From: JAPOXK01 sp965220315
GTDB taxonomy: Bacteria; Chloroflexota; Dehalococcoidia; Bin125
Direction: 5' to 3'
Assembly (NCBI GenBank): GCA_965220315.1
Contig: CBDCPP010000001.1
Coordinates: 744,001-808,000, forward strand
DNA: 64,000 nucleotides
Shown here piece by piece: positions 17,977 to 26,330 of the stretch (its first letter is position 1; each line of letters starts with the position of its first letter). A model generated the notes under the pieces. That model was given only the letters and a program-made list of their open reading frames with translations, was not told the origin of the DNA and did no database searches. The position numbers and the translations under genes were made by a program.

Positions 17977-19218
17977 TTGATTGACCAAATATTCACTCCG
18001 CCCGATCTCGCAGGCGATCTGGTTGAACTGGCGGCAGTCGGCGGACGCGAACTAGGAACTGTTGCGGACTTCGCGGTTGGCGACGGCGCCCTCCTCCGTG
18101 CGGCCATCGAGCGCCAGCCGAGCGTAGAGGTCGTCGGACTCGACATCAACAGAGCGACCATTCACAAGCTGCAAGCCACCAATTCATCGTGGCAGATCGG
18201 GGCTTGTGATTTCTTCAATCCCCGATCGCGAGCTTCATCGCCGGTACTGCGGCGAAGTCGCGGTCGGGTATCGACAGCGTTGCTGAATCCTCCGTTTACC
18301 TGCCGCGGCGGTAGACGAGAGCACGTCACGTTGAAGGGACAGCGCCTAACGTGCAGTGTCGCGATGGCATTCATACTGACGGCCCTGAATTACCTGACTT
18401 CTAGTGGGGTGGTGGTCGCGGTTGCACCCCGGGGAATCGAGAAATCGGAAAAGGACGCAGCGGCGTGGGAAGTGCTCCGCTCAATGGGGACTGCTGAGAT
18501 CGTAGGCTATCGCGATCGTGGAGCGTTTCCCGGGACAGCTCTGCGTTCGCTACTGCTTAGGTTCACGATGGGTCCATTGCCCCACCGGCGACCGGCTTGC
18601 GCGAGGCCCGCAACCCAGCACAAGCGCCCTAGCGTCTCACTTGTGCGCGGGACCGTTCAGATGCACCGGGCGCACTTCACCAACGCCGGCATGCCACTTA
18701 TCCACACCACCGATCTTTCGGACGGCCAGCTGAGCCCCGAGCATCGACGGACCAGCGCACCAGGGCGCAAGTGTCGCGGCCCGGTAGTGCTGATCCCGAG
18801 AGTAGGTCGTCCGAAGCTATCGAAAGTCGTCCGAACCACCTTACCCCATGAGGTCACGTTGTCCGACTGCGTCATTGCGCTGGAGTGCGCCTCCGAGGAC
18901 GACTCGCTCAGAGTCCGACAGGTGATCGAAGATCGATGGGACGAATTCGAGGAGTCGTACGGCGGCTCGTGTGCGCCCTATGTCACACTGAAGGCCTTGC
19001 GCGACCTGCTCGGTCGCTTCGGATTCCCAAGCGAGTTGGGTGGCGGGTCACCAATGCCTGATGGCGATGCCACGACTTCCCAAGTTGCCGTGACGCGGAG
19101 CCCGATTCTCCTCGAGGGATTACATGAGGCACCGTATCCCTCCGAGGTCCGTCGGGGCCTCGACGAGGACGAAGGTGGTGTGCCGGTCGGCGACCGCCCA
19201 GAGGCTGCACCCCGGTGA
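17977..19218 (+). CDS. N6-adenine-type DNA methyltransferase of the putative defence cluster
   Basis: The 413-residue protein has a SAM-binding motif I VADFAVGDGALLRAA (residues 29-43), an acidic loop VVGLDINRATI, and the catalytic motif IV LLNPPF near residue 102. The (N/D)PP(F/Y) motif indicates methylation of an exocyclic amino group, most likely adenine N6. No second recognition subunit is nearby, so specificity probably lies in its C-terminal half. The start is a TTG at 17977, 17 bases after the preceding gene. It may mark self DNA for the PRTase/ATPase pair, or modify a product. The last 60 residues look poorly structured. Confidence 0.75.
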   Translation: MIDQIFTPPDLAGDLVELAAVGGRELGTVADFAVGDGALLRAAIERQPSVEVVGLDINRATIHKLQATNSSWQIGACDFFNPRSRASSPVLRRSRGRVSTALLNPPFTCRGGRREHVTLKGQRLTCSVAMAFILTALNYLTSSGVVVAVAPRGIEKSEKDAAAWEVLRSMGTAEIVGYRDRGAFPGTALRSLLLRFTMGPLPHRRPACARPATQHKRPSVSLVRGTVQMHRAHFTNAGMPLIHTTDLSDGQLSPEHRRTSAPGRKCRGPVVLIPRVGRPKLSKVVRTTLPHEVTLSDCVIALECASEDDSLRVRQVIEDRWDEFEESYGGSCAPYVTLKALRDLLGRFGFPSELGGGSPMPDGDATTSQVAVTRSPILLEGLHEAPYPSEVRRGLDEDEGGVPVGDRPEAAPR

Positions 19219-20060
19219 TCGCGACAGTCGGTGGAACGGCAGCGGCGCGAGATTGCGGGTACGGTCCCGCCAAACCAGCACATAGTCCTCGCCAACCGAT
19301 GCTGATTCGGCACAGCGCTCCGGCGACATGGGCGTTAGGCCCGACACGCCCTATTCTGCGAACGGACGGGCCGACCATCGGGCAAAGCAGACGACAAGCT
19401 GAACAACACCTCGAAGGTGGTACTGTCTACCGTCAAGTTAGGCCCACCAAGAGGGGCGCGAACTGTGGTCGCCCTCTGTTCACCAACAGGCTAGACCACG
19501 CTCAGAACGATGGCGTCGCGATGTGCGGATTGCCTGCTCTCTCGCCGGATCGCACGGTCAACCGGGGTCCATTCACGAGTGCCTCAATCATCGAGAAGGC
19601 AGCCGGTTAGCGCATTTCGTCCGGAGAAACGAACAGTCAAGAGGAACGGCATACAGCCCTGTTGGTCATCCTGGAACATTGATCCCGATGTTCGTCCCGT
19701 GTTGAGTAAGAGTGGGTTGCAGAAATCGCACTTCCTCGCTGAAGATGGTTGGAGGCTGCGTCCCCGCCAGCGGAAATCGCCCTCTAACCAGCCGCCTGCC
19801 GCGCCCGGAGCCGCTCGACCAACCATTGCAGTCCCAGAATCCGCACGGACGCGACGGACCACGCGCTGCTGGGGGTTTTCTGACGGCTTGAATCTACCCA
19901 CCCCGACCAAAAACCCCCACGAGCTTCGGCGATGGCCAGCAACGCACGTATTCGTCCCGTGGCCGCACGGCTGCAGCACCGTGGTCGTCGAACCGGATCT
20001 CCTCATTGACCGTTTGCACGAATCGCTTGCGGTGCTCGTCCGTGGTGGCAGGGTGCGCCC
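19219..20060. other. long intergenic stretch
   Basis: No convincing gene was found in 842 bases. An inverted pair GGGGGTTTT (19871-19879) and AAAACCCCC (19910-19918), with a 30-base loop, could be a weak two-way terminator between the + strand cluster and the - strand SIMPL gene. The rest may be decayed sequence at the island junction. Confidence 0.4.
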
Positions 20061-20798
20061 CTACTCCTCCGGTGCGATCGCCCAGACCACCTGCACGGTT
20101 ACGGTCACGGCGGCGGTGCCGGGCCAGGTCGCCGTGTCGGTGGGGGCGTCCATCTCCATGGCGAATGCGGCCGGGGGCTCGGCGAACGGCGCGGTCCCCC
20201 GCGTCTCCGTGATGCTGCGGACCGCTCCGAGGGTGACCCCGCTCAGCGTGGCGAGGTGCTCGGCCTTCCCGCGCGCGTCGGCCATGGCCAGCGCGCGCGC
20301 CTCCTGGGCCAGGGCGCCGGGATCGTCATGCGCAAAGACGATCCCGTCAAAGCGGACGGCGTCCCCAGCGGCGGCGGCCACCGCGTCGATCATCTCCCCC
20401 ACGCGGTCGACCGCGCGCACAGTCACCTCGACCGTGTTCGACACGCCGTAGCCGGTGACGCGGGGCGTCTCGTCGCGATAGTCGTACTCGGGATAGATCT
20501 GAAAAGCGATGGTGCTGATGTCGCCGTCCGCGACGCCCGTGGCGTGCAGGGCGGCGTACACGGCGTTGGCCGCCTCGGCCGCGGCGGCACGCGCTGCCGT
20601 GACACTTTCCGCACGCACTTCGACGCCCGTGCGCACGGTGGCGATGGTGGGGGCCGCTTGCACCTCGCCGCTGCCACTGACGCGGATGGCGCGGGCGTCC
20701 CCACCCCCGTCATCCACCGCTGTGTCTGAGCAGGCGGACGCGAAAAAGAGCACGGCCGCCGCAGCGGCGAGGGCTGTGAGAAATCGGATGCTCCTCAT
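20061..20798 (-). CDS. SIMPL (DUF541) domain lipoprotein
   Basis: From the ATG at 20798, preceded at 5 bases by GGAGGT, the 245-residue protein has a lipoprotein signal ending in FFASAC (C23). A SIMPL domain follows: RAIRVSGSGEVQAAPTIATV, with a helix of repeated alanines, YGVSNTVEVTVRAVDRVGEM, and ALAMADARGKAEHLATLSG. SIMPL proteins of bacteria are cell-envelope proteins of unclear role and are often linked to oxidative stress. The frame opens further upstream, but the signal peptide and ribosome site fix this start. The region before it holds no promoter that I recognise. Confidence 0.85.
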   Translation of the reverse strand: MRSIRFLTALAAAAAVLFFASACSDTAVDDGGGDARAIRVSGSGEVQAAPTIATVRTGVEVRAESVTAARAAAAEAANAVYAALHATGVADGDISTIAFQIYPEYDYRDETPRVTGYGVSNTVEVTVRAVDRVGEMIDAVAAAAGDAVRFDGIVFAHDDPGALAQEARALAMADARGKAEHLATLSGVTLGAVRSITETRGTAPFAEPPAAFAMEMDAPTDTATWPGTAAVTVTVQVVWAIAPEE

Positions 20799-21024
20799 GA
20801 AGACCTCCGGCCACGCCCCGGCAGACACCGCCGCGAGTATAGGGGCCGACGCGGCGCGGCACGCCTCCCCGCCTACTCCTCCCCAGGAGTCGGCCCCGGC
20901 GGGCGGCTGTGCTTCCTCATCCCCTGTCCCCATACGACACGACCGACCATGCCGGCGCGATCGAAGTCGCTGCCCAAGACTCAGACGAGCCGCAACTCCC
21001 TAGCGACTAGGTAAGCTCTACCGA

Positions 21025-21037
21025 CCCCCCCCCCCCC
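21025..21037. repeat. 13-base poly-C run (poly-G on the minus strand)
   Basis: Thirteen consecutive C bases lie 4 bases past the stop of the minus-strand repeat-domain frame (21042). Runs of this length are prone to slippage in replication and in sequencing. Confidence 0.85.
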
Positions 21038-21041
21038 GCCT

Positions 21042-21779
21042 CTAGCGAATCGTGAACGTGAACGCGGGCGACCAGCCCGTCCAGCCCCAGGAGCGGAACT
21101 CGCCCACTTGGATGGTGTGTTGGCCGCGAGGAAGGTTGCGAATAGCGACGTTCCTCGCCCTGGCCGTCCTTCCGTCCTCGCCGTTGACGCTCCAGCGCGC
21201 ATTGTCGTAATCGAGAACGGTCGCCCACCCCCAGACCCATGCCCCGCGGGGGATCCCGGCTAGGCCGTCGGCGTAGCATTCCCAAAAAGAGTCGACATCG
21301 CTGTCACAGATCGCCACCCGCAGCACGATCGTGACGGTGAAAGTGTAGGGCTCGCCCCACTCGGTCCACCCGCCGCTTGCCAGCCGCTCTCGGATGTGAA
21401 GGTAGTGTTGGCCCGGAGCGAGTCGCTCAAAATGCCAAGTGCTATCGACTTCATCAAATACGGCTCCGCCATCGATAGCCATCTGCAAGTCTTCCCACTC
21501 AAGAAAATTCTGCCCCCAGTTATCCCAGTACTCCGAAAAATCGATGCCGCTCGCACCCGCCGTGTGGCATTCCTCGGCGGTCTCGTAGGACACGTATTCC
21601 CCGCGGGCGTCGCTCCAGGGGACGTTGCACATGGCCGTGATTTTCGGCGGGCTTTCGATCGTGGATCGCTCGATCGTGAAGGTGAACGGCGGTGACCAGC
21701 CGGTCCAGCCCCAGGAGCGGAACTCGCCCACACGGATCGTATGCCGCCCCAGGGGAAGAGTACGCACGATGGACCGCAT
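21042..21779 (-). pseudogene. C-terminal repeat domain of the frameshifted protease
   Basis: This frame encodes three similar beta-sandwich repeats. Two near-identical units end in HTIRVGEFRSWGWTGWSPPF and HTIQVGEFRSWGWTGWSPAF, and between them lies a diverged unit (HYLHIRERLASGGWTEWGEP). There is no signal peptide. Homology to the repeat pattern starts upstream of the ATG, at about 21830 (SSAWYSINDGDG), which overlaps the protease frame. It was therefore most likely the C-terminal half of the same exported protein, separated by a one- or two-base shift near 21800-21840. The repeats look like surface or substrate-binding modules. Confidence 0.65.
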
Positions 21780-21798
21780 CGCGGCCCCTCGTACCCCA

Positions 21799-22644
21799 TC
21801 ACCGTCGTTGATGGAATACCACGCCGACGATCTGCCCGCAGGCCGTAAAGAGCGGCCCGCCGCTGTTGCCGGGATTCACTTCGGCATTGGTCTGGATCCA
21901 GGTCACCCCATCCTGTACGGCGACCCTGGAGAGCAGCCCCGAGGAGACGGACGGCTGTCCCAGGCGCGAGGCGAAGGCCTCCGCCGCGCCGGGAAAGCCT
22001 GCCACGCCCAGCGTTTGCCCCGGCCGCAGCACGTCGAAGTCGGCGAACGGCAGCGCCGTCAACCCCGACCCATCGGCGCGCAGGAGCGCGAGATCGGAGG
22101 CGTGATCGAGCCCCACCAGCGTCGCCTCCAGCCGCTGCGTCTGCGTGCGCAGTAGAATGCGCCCGCCCTCCTCGACCACATGGGCCGCCGTCAAAAACTC
22201 GTCGTCGCCGATATAGAAGGCCGTCCCCGATCCGCTGGCCGTGATGACCTGAAAGGTCGCGGCGAACACCATCGCCGTCGCCTCCACGAACGCACACTCC
22301 GCGATCCCGCCCGCACCAGGGCTCGAGCCCGGCGGTGGGGGCGGGGCTGCGATCGTGATCGTTTGCGCCGCCGGCGAGTCGATCCAAAGCCAGCTCCCCG
22401 GCTTGATGGGGAAATCCGTGCTCCCCGTACTGGGGCGATAGACCAGGCTCCAGGCTTCGCCATCCCAGAGGGACACCGACGTGACCGTCGTGAACGTCTC
22501 CGCGGCCGTCGTCGTGAAGTCCGCCAGAACCATCTGCCCGCCCGCTTCCACGGCAAGGCTTTGCGGCTCCTCCGCGTGCAGGCGCGGTACTGCGGCCCCG
22601 ATCCCGAGTAGCACGACGATGGCCAAGAACATGAACCGATGCAC
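21799..22644 (-). CDS. exported trypsin/HtrA-like serine protease, frameshifted at its C-terminus
   Basis: From GTG 22644 (or ATG 22632) there is a signal peptide (FLAIVVLLGIGAAVPRLHA), a beta-rich N-terminal domain to about residue 105, and a trypsin-like domain. The triad is visible: H155 in LTAAHVVEEGG, D184 in DHASDLALL, and S261 in NPGNSGGPLF. The frame ends soon after GQIVGVVFHQRR, where a repeat domain continues in another frame. The catalytic domain is nearly complete, so the truncated product may still be active. It should cleave proteins in the envelope or outside the cell. Confidence 0.75.
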   Translation of the reverse strand: MHRFMFLAIVVLLGIGAAVPRLHAEEPQSLAVEAGGQMVLADFTTTAAETFTTVTSVSLWDGEAWSLVYRPSTGSTDFPIKPGSWLWIDSPAAQTITIAAPPPPPGSSPGAGGIAECAFVEATAMVFAATFQVITASGSGTAFYIGDDEFLTAAHVVEEGGRILLRTQTQRLEATLVGLDHASDLALLRADGSGLTALPFADFDVLRPGQTLGVAGFPGAAEAFASRLGQPSVSSGLLSRVAVQDGVTWIQTNAEVNPGNSGGPLFTACGQIVGVVFHQRR

Positions 22645-22691
22645 AGGTGCCCCCGCGCTGCGTGGATGGAGCCACGTACCACGGTGATTCC

Positions 22692-22740
22692 TCGAACAGG
22701 GCAACACGGGGGCGTGAAAGCCCCATCTAGACCTGTTCGA
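22692..22740. repeat. nested inverted repeat between the protease and primase genes
   Basis: Outer arms TCGAACAGG (22692-22700) and CCTGTTCGA (22732-22740) enclose an inner stem GGGGC/GCCCC (22709-22713 and 22720-22724) with loop GTGAAA. It lies downstream of the primase gene and could act as its terminator, although there is no T-run. The core resembles the hairpin at 3189. Confidence 0.55.
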
Positions 22741-22972
22741 AAACCGTGGCATTGGACAGGCTAGGCGATTGGACCCCTCGCGCGAGAGCGGCGGCGGCCG
22801 GAGCGAGATCGCCAGCAGGGAGCCCTGCCTCAAAGTCTGAGATCCGCTGGTTCCTCAAGTTGCGACAGGAAACGCATTATTGCCAACAATGCACTCCTCA
22901 CTTTTCGATCTCATCAAGATTCGCCGCTCCTAACGATCCGTGCACCCTTCCAGCAGGCTGCGGGGCCGCGGT

Positions 22973-25531
22973 TCATTCCCTAGGTCCTGCTTCGATCGTC
23001 TGCGCTTCATGCGTAGCTTCATCGAGCGTGTGGGGCTCCAGCCACCACCCCCGCCAGCCCATCGCCAGCTTCTTGCTGGGCAAGGGGAGGCGCCGTTGAT
23101 TCCCGATCGTCGGGTGGATCCCCTTGACGAGCCTGGGCAAGGTGGTCCGGGTCGTGCCATCGCGCAGGCGCTCCTCCCCCGGGCGCGTGCCGATGGCCTG
23201 GACCAACGCCTCCCACAGATCCGCGCTGGTGAGGACATCGTCCCGAGACCCTTTGACGACGTGCTCCTTGATCCAGATCGTGGTCTCCCCCGCGTTCTGC
23301 TTCGCCCAGGACTCCCGCAGCTCCACCATCGCCGGGGGCATCGCGGGCGGATCGATGTTCCTCCGGGCATGGCCCACCAGCCAGGCCAACATCGCCTCCC
23401 GTTGCTCGGGATACGTCACCCGCTCGGCCAAGCCCTTGTCGAGGGAGGCCTGCCGTTTCTTCGCGCTGGGCCACGGCAGCGGCCGGCAGCGATTCCGAAG
23501 CGCGGGATTCTCCAAGAGCTGGAGATTCTGCGGGGCGCTGGTACCGGCCAGGATCGGCGTGGCCGTGTAGCGGGTCTCGCGCACCTTCTCCCCCACGTCG
23601 CGCGGACTCGCCGCGACTCCCCCACCCACGATGCCCGACAAGCGATCGGCCGAGATCGGTACTTCCTGCGCCTCATCACAGAACACGAGCCGGGTGGGCG
23701 CCGCGAAGTAAAGAGCGTAGGCATCGTGCAGCGTCGACGCGCCTCCCCCGTTCGGGGCCCGCAGGGACCTGGCCGCCTCGTCGTAGCGCGCCGCCCGGCC
23801 GAGCGCGGCCCTGATCGCATTCCCGAAAGTGGACTTCCCCCCGTCGCTCTCCGCGGCGATAACCAGGAAGCGCTTGTGCGCCTGTCCGTGCAGGCTGTGC
23901 CCCAGCTCGGCGCCGATGTAGTCCACATCCTCCGCTGACATCCCCGCGAACAGCGCCGTAATGTCTGGATGCTCGGCCCCCGGGACGTAGCGATGCGGAA
24001 TCTCCCCCGCCGTCGTGAGCCACAGCTCCTCGGCCTCGGCCGGCGACAGCACTTCACCTGTCCGCAAGGACACGATCCCATTGGTGCACACGAGCGCGGA
24101 AAGGTCCACGTCCATCTCCGCGGCGCGGACGCTGCGGACGGCCTCATAGGAAGCGACCGTGCGCGGGTTCGGGCGCTGGACCTCGTCGCGTGCACGGATC
24201 GCCTCGATAAAGGCACGCTCCGCATCCCGCACGCCGTTCCGCCGTCCCCGGCTCCGCAGGTCGCGCAGTAGGCCACCAATCTTGGCCGACTTTTGGCCGT
24301 CCGCTTCGGGCCGATCATCCTGCAAGCGTCTTGTCCGCAGAGCTTCGGCCAAGTCACGCGACCAGCGATCAAGCTCGGCCCGCAGCATCACGCCAAAGTC
24401 GCAGGGGGTCCAGGCGCCGCACCGGTCACGCCGATAGATCACATCCGGATCCCGCGTGCCACCTTGCCGCGTGCCTCCCAGGGCGACCAGCAGTTCCGAG
24501 CCGTAGGCCTCCGCCACGAGCGCGGCATCGTCGTCGACACTCATGGGGATCGCGCTCATCCGTAGGGGGGAACTCGCGGGCGCGGGGGCGCGGGTCCCCG
24601 CCGCGCCGCGCACGGGCGGCCGCCAGCCGGCCTGCTTGGCGAGGTAGATGATCGTGCCCGGCCCGGCACCGCCTGGACGATCGGCCTGGAAGCCGTCCCA
24701 ATCCCGCCGCATCCCCTCTTCGTCGAACTTCTCTGGGCAGCGCGCCGACCAGTCCCGCCAGACGGCAAAGGGGAGCCCCGCGGCATGCAGCACCGCCCCG
24801 ACGGTGATCCAGGGCGTGCGGAGGCTACAGGGGTCGAGCTGGTCCAGCGCCTCACGGATGACGGTATGATCCCACTCCTGATCCACCTCGCGATCCGGCG
24901 CGGAGGATCGCGCGGGTGCGGGCGGCGGGCGCTGGTCCCACGGGACGGGCTCCGCCTGGGGATTGCACGTCGCGTGAGGGTCGTGGGCCAGAAAGCACAG
25001 CCGGGCGACATCGCGGCCACTGGGATCGACGGCACATCCCGTCCACTCCTCATAGACCCGTGCCGCCGCGTCGAGGGCATGCCCGTGCTCGTCATTGGTA
25101 GTTGGCACCGGCGTGACGCGGACGATCGCCTTCGCCCCCGCGCCCGACGGGGAGACGAAGGCGAGGCAGGTCGCGGGATGTGCGGCCAGCCGGCGGGAAA
25201 GCGTTGCTGCATCCGGCACGTCATCGAAGTCGAGCACCACACAGCCACTACCCTCCGCCAACCCCGCATTGGTGCGCTTGTTGAACACGCCCGCCGGCGT
25301 GATGGCCGGAAACGCCGTCTCCTTGTGCCCCTTTTTGCGCTCTTCCGCCGCCTTCCGCCCCGCCGGCGCTGCCGCGCGGACACGCTCCTGATTCTTCCGC
25401 GCCTCCTTGGTGACCGCCGCAAGCGATCTGCCCACGATGCGGTCATGGACTTCCGCGAGGGTGACGGGATCGCCTGTGGGCTGCTTGGAGTGCGTCGCCC
25501 GTTGGAAGAGGGAAAACCGAGGCGAATCCAT
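22973..25531 (-). CDS. primase-helicase of an integrated element
   Basis: The 852-residue protein has three parts. The N-terminal part resembles BT4734/VirE-type primase domains (TPAGVFNKRTNAGLAEGSGC, VVLDFDDVPD, FVSPSGAGAKAIVRV). A PriCT-2-like helical domain follows at about residues 215-290 (ALDQLDPCSLRTPWITVGAV, W-RDWSARCPEKFD). The last part is a D5/SF3-like helicase with Walker A IAAESDGGKSTFGNAI near residue 560 and LVFCDEAQEV as Walker B. Such proteins initiate and drive replication of plasmids, phage satellites and integrative elements. The ATG at 25531 lies 17 bases from a large inverted repeat. An integrase and an AlpA-like regulator lie upstream on the same strand. Confidence 0.82.
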   Translation of the reverse strand: MDSPRFSLFQRATHSKQPTGDPVTLAEVHDRIVGRSLAAVTKEARKNQERVRAAAPAGRKAAEERKKGHKETAFPAITPAGVFNKRTNAGLAEGSGCVVLDFDDVPDAATLSRRLAAHPATCLAFVSPSGAGAKAIVRVTPVPTTNDEHGHALDAAARVYEEWTGCAVDPSGRDVARLCFLAHDPHATCNPQAEPVPWDQRPPPAPARSSAPDREVDQEWDHTVIREALDQLDPCSLRTPWITVGAVLHAAGLPFAVWRDWSARCPEKFDEEGMRRDWDGFQADRPGGAGPGTIIYLAKQAGWRPPVRGAAGTRAPAPASSPLRMSAIPMSVDDDAALVAEAYGSELLVALGGTRQGGTRDPDVIYRRDRCGAWTPCDFGVMLRAELDRWSRDLAEALRTRRLQDDRPEADGQKSAKIGGLLRDLRSRGRRNGVRDAERAFIEAIRARDEVQRPNPRTVASYEAVRSVRAAEMDVDLSALVCTNGIVSLRTGEVLSPAEAEELWLTTAGEIPHRYVPGAEHPDITALFAGMSAEDVDYIGAELGHSLHGQAHKRFLVIAAESDGGKSTFGNAIRAALGRAARYDEAARSLRAPNGGGASTLHDAYALYFAAPTRLVFCDEAQEVPISADRLSGIVGGGVAASPRDVGEKVRETRYTATPILAGTSAPQNLQLLENPALRNRCRPLPWPSAKKRQASLDKGLAERVTYPEQREAMLAWLVGHARRNIDPPAMPPAMVELRESWAKQNAGETTIWIKEHVVKGSRDDVLTSADLWEALVQAIGTRPGEERLRDGTTRTTLPRLVKGIHPTIGNQRRLPLPSKKLAMGWRGWWLEPHTLDEATHEAQTIEAGPRE

Positions 25532-25547
25532 GCGCCTCCCCAGAGAA

Positions 25548-25638
25548 TGATCAGGGTCAGACAGGGTGATCCAGCACCCTCTTAAGCAATCGCACTTTCC
25601 TTAAGGGGGTATGAGATCACCCTGCACAACCCTGATCA
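25548..25638. promoter_or_regulatory. nested inverted repeat upstream of the primase (candidate origin or operator)
   Basis: Two 24-base arms, TGATCAGGGT-CAGA-CAGGGTGATC (25548-25571) and GATCACCCTG-CACA-ACCCTGATCA (25615-25638), are complementary at 20 of 24 positions. Inside them is a second pair, CCCTCTTAAG (25577-25586) and CTTAAGGGGG (25600-25609), matching 9 of 10. The structure sits directly before the primase start, where replication origins or autoregulatory operators of small elements are often found. Confidence 0.65.
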
Positions 25639-26080
25639 CACTTGCGCCAGCACGAGTTGGACGGGCTTCCGGACAATAGGCCAGGGCCCGCCTCCTCCCT
25701 TGGCGGAGCCGACCGGCGCGCCGCGGAAGAATGGCGGACGAGTCCGAAAGCGAAATCCCCGCGGGGGGTCGATCGGTGCTGCACGTCGCCATAAGTCGCC
25801 TGCTTTCTCGGGACCGCCGCAGGGCGGCCGTGGAGCGGTCGGTCATCGCCTCCCACGTCTTGCCGCCATCCTCCGACAGCTCCCCCCGCTGGGCGCGCAC
25901 ATTGAATCGGAGCTGGACCTTGAGGATGGCCAACGCCCGCTCAAGGGCTGCCGCGTCCTTGTGCCGAAACACAATGCGGCCTGGCGCCTCCCCATCGCCA
26001 TGCAAAGGCGTCGGGGGTGCAGGATCAGGCGGGAGGTCGGCGTCCTGCCCGCCTAGCTGGCTGGCCGGTCGCGAAGCCAT
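25601..26080 (-). CDS. hypothetical protein of the integrated element, possibly frameshifted
   Basis: The 159-residue frame has a plausible helical core (HKDAAALERALAILKVQLRF, then NVRAQRGELSEDGGKTWEAM and TDRSTAALRR). This resembles the middle segment found in some virulence-associated-E/primase accessory proteins. After about residue 90 the sequence becomes arginine- and alanine-rich and loses pattern, which suggests a frameshift or truncation. It overlaps the upstream AlpA-like gene by 28 bases, so the true start may be further in. The 3' end runs into the inverted repeat. No function is assigned. Confidence 0.4.
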   Translation of the reverse strand: MASRPASQLGGQDADLPPDPAPPTPLHGDGEAPGRIVFRHKDAAALERALAILKVQLRFNVRAQRGELSEDGGKTWEAMTDRSTAALRRSRESRRLMATCSTDRPPAGISLSDSSAILPRRAGRLRQGRRRALAYCPEARPTRAGASVIRVVQGDLIPP

Positions 26081-26241
26081 TGCTCCACGTCGCTGCGCCG
26101 CCAGCCGACCGCCCGGGACTGCGGCCCGCCCAAGCGCAGGGCGGCGGGAAACTCCCCGTCGCGGACCCGCCGCCAGAGGGTCGTCTTGCTCAGGCCGGTC
26201 AGCTCCTTCACCTGTGGCAGCCGGAGAATCGCTGGTTCCAT
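26053..26241 (-). CDS. AlpA-like DNA-binding regulator/excisionase
   Basis: The 62-residue protein starts at an ATG preceded by GGAGG (a longer frame opens at 26286). It is a MerR-like winged helix-turn-helix: LRLPQVKELTGLSKTTLWRR, VRDGEFPAALRLG, and the closing GWRRSDVEQWLRDRP. AlpA-type proteins regulate integrase genes or direct excision of integrated elements. It lies directly downstream of the tyrosine integrase on the same strand. Confidence 0.85.
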   Translation of the reverse strand: MEPAILRLPQVKELTGLSKTTLWRRVRDGEFPAALRLGGPQSRAVGWRRSDVEQWLRDRPAS

Positions 26242-26330
26242 CTTGCCTCCGTAGTTTCGAGAGGCACGATAAAGCTCAAGAGGCATCTACGCAAGGCCAC
26301 GCGTATAACGCGTATGTCTAGAAAGTGAAG

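Noticed and set aside
21260..22726. 488-residue minus-strand frame across the protease and repeat region
   Set aside because: It is arginine- and glycine-rich without motifs. The protease triad and the repeats are in the other two frames.
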